Assembly (NCBI GenBank): GCA_028819945.1 | Contig: JAPPKQ010000254.1 | Coordinates: 1-5,929 of the forward strand | Direction of reading: 5' to 3' | Length of the DNA: 5,929 bases | From: a bacterium | Lineage (GTDB): Bacteria > Actinomycetota > Acidimicrobiia > Acidimicrobiales > CATQHL01 | Shown: positions 5,310-5,929 of the stretch, piece by piece | How the letters are laid out: each line of letters starts with the position of its first letter | Numbering within the stretch: the first letter of the stretch is position 1 | Notes under the pieces: model-generated | The model's database searches: none | Told to the model about the DNA's origin: nothing | The model's input: only the letters and a program-made list of their open reading frames with translations | Program-made: the position numbers and the translations under genes

Positions 5310-5347
5310 CGGTGCGGGGCCCCGGCGAGTTCCGGGGCCCCGCACCG
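5310..5347 (+). terminator. Strong 16-bp hairpin between binding-protein and ATPase genes
   Basis: CGGTGCGGGGCCCCGG (5310-5325) and its exact complement (5332-5347) form a 16-bp stem with a 6-base loop, starting 21 bases after the lipoprotein stop. The following TTGATTCC is only weakly T-rich. In ABC importer operons such a structure commonly gives partial termination or 3' end protection, so that more binding protein than transporter core is made. A short upstream segment (GCACC, 5298-5302) could compete for GGTGC (5311-5315), but only with 5 bp. Confidence 0.7.
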
Positions 5348-5354
5348 TTGATTC

Positions 5355-5384
5355 CCGCCCGGTCGCTCCACGCGGGCCGGGCGG
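5355..5384 (+). other. Second hairpin upstream of the ATPase gene
   Basis: CCGCCCGG (5355-5362) and CCGGGCGG (5377-5384) form an 8-bp stem with a 14-base loop, directly after the first hairpin. No T-run follows. It may add to attenuation or RNA stability in the operon. The remaining bases up to the ATPase start show AGGAGG (5417-5422) and no clear promoter; TAGGCG at about 5398-5403 is a poor -10. Confidence 0.4.
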
Positions 5385-5436
5385 CAACGTGCCAAGCTAG
5401 GCGCCGAACTTGCCTCAGGAGGTCGGTCGCAACGCC

Positions 5437-5929
5437 ATGACGCCGGCTCTGTCATTGGAGAACATCACCAAACGCTTCCCCGGGGTGCTCGCCAACGATC
5501 GCGTCAACCTGACGGTCGCCGAGGGCGAGATCCACGCCATCTGCGGCGAGAACGGGGCCGGCAAGTCCACGCTCATGAACGTGCTGTACGGCATGCTGCC
5601 CGCGGATGAGGGGCGCATCGTCGTCAGAGGCGACGAGGTGCACTTCCGCTCGCCCCGGGATGCCCTGGCCGCCGGTATCGGCATGGTGCACCAGCACTTC
5701 ATGCTGGCCGACAACCTGACGGTGCTGGAGAACATCATCCTCGGTGCCGAACCCACAGGGCGAGGTGGGCGCATCGACTTCGCCAACGCGCGCCGGCGCG
5801 TCACCGAACTCAGCGACGCCTACGGGCTGGACGTGCACCTCGACGAACCGGTGGAGAACCTCGGCGTCGGCGAGCGCCAGCGCGTCGAGATCATCAAGGT
5901 GCTCTACCGCGGGGCGCGCATCCTGATCC
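5437..5929 (+). CDS. ABC transporter ATPase of the BMP/simple-sugar type (partial, 3' end cut)
   Basis: The first 164 codons of an ABC ATPase are present and the frame runs off the window. Visible motifs are Walker [10 protein letters not shown] at residues 37-45, the Q-loop with Gln86 in GMVHQHFM, and the signature region [25 protein letters not shown] (first half 140-152), where the next residues should be the Walker B LDEPT. The QRVEI-K-LYRGA string and HQHFM loop are characteristic of the duplicated ATPases serving BMP-type nucleoside and simple-sugar importers (YufO/NupO, RbsA, MglA), normally about 500 aa with two nucleotide-binding domains. The signature has Gly143 where Ser or Pro is usual (LSVG or LPVG). 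It acts at the inner face of the membrane, driving import of the ligand caught by the tandem lipoprotein upstream. AGGAGG at 5417-5422 is 14 bases from the ATG, a long spacing, so the start is probable rather than certain. Permease genes are expected next. Confidence 0.9.
   Translation, partial: MTPALSLENITKRFPGVLANDRVNLTVAEGEIHAICGENGAGKSTLMNVLYGMLPADEGRIVVRGDEVHFRSPRDALAAGIGMVHQHFMLADNLTVLENIILGAEPTGRGGRIDFANARRRVTELSDAYGLDVHLDEPVENLGVGERQRVEIIKVLYRGARILI

Noticed and set aside
1..5929. CRISPR arrays, insertion sequences, integrase or attachment sites, defence systems
   Set aside because: No short regularly spaced repeats, no transposase or integrase motifs, and no terminal inverted repeats with target duplications were seen. 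The gene content is housekeeping and transport.

Overview
The window is GC-rich throughout (about two-thirds G+C by eye) and looks like an ordinary chromosomal stretch from a high-GC actinobacterium. The best lineage marker is a 29-residue basic gene resembling the actinobacterial large-subunit protein bL37. TANNNT-type -10 boxes and one GTG start with no Shine-Dalgarno sequence fit the same phylum. An acidimicrobial-type lineage is my guess; no marker here proves it.

Left part (1-1757): a ychF-type P-loop ATPase gene runs leftward (44-1120), followed by a short hairpin at the window edge. Divergent from it is the bL37-like micro-gene (1226-1315), with a strong ribosome binding site. After it comes a DCC-family (DUF393) thiol-disulfide oxidoreductase-like gene (1347-1757). 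That gene converges on a leftward gene for a ferritin-like diiron protein (1754-2872), and the two stop codons share one CTAG palindrome.

Middle (2873-3177): a 305-base divergent intergenic region. It holds candidate promoters facing both ways, a 10-base direct repeat (AACGCGTGTC) 32 bases apart next to or over the two -35 positions, and a roughly 137-base leader with nested and competing hairpins ahead of the transporter gene.

Right part (3178-5929): the start of a BMP-family (PnrA/Med-type) ABC uptake operon. The substrate-binding lipoprotein (703 aa) is unusual. After its signal peptide and Ala/Pro linker it carries two complete BMP domains in tandem, co-linear without gaps over 313 residues and about 86% identical by hand count. 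A 16-bp GC-rich hairpin and a second hairpin separate it from an ABC ATPase gene cut by the right edge. Permease genes would be expected just beyond. Together the lipoprotein captures a ligand, probably a nucleoside or related small molecule, outside the membrane, and the ATPase powers its import.

The points most worth following up are the double-headed binding protein, its structured leader, and the repeated element in the divergent promoter region. The rest is mainly housekeeping or generic content.
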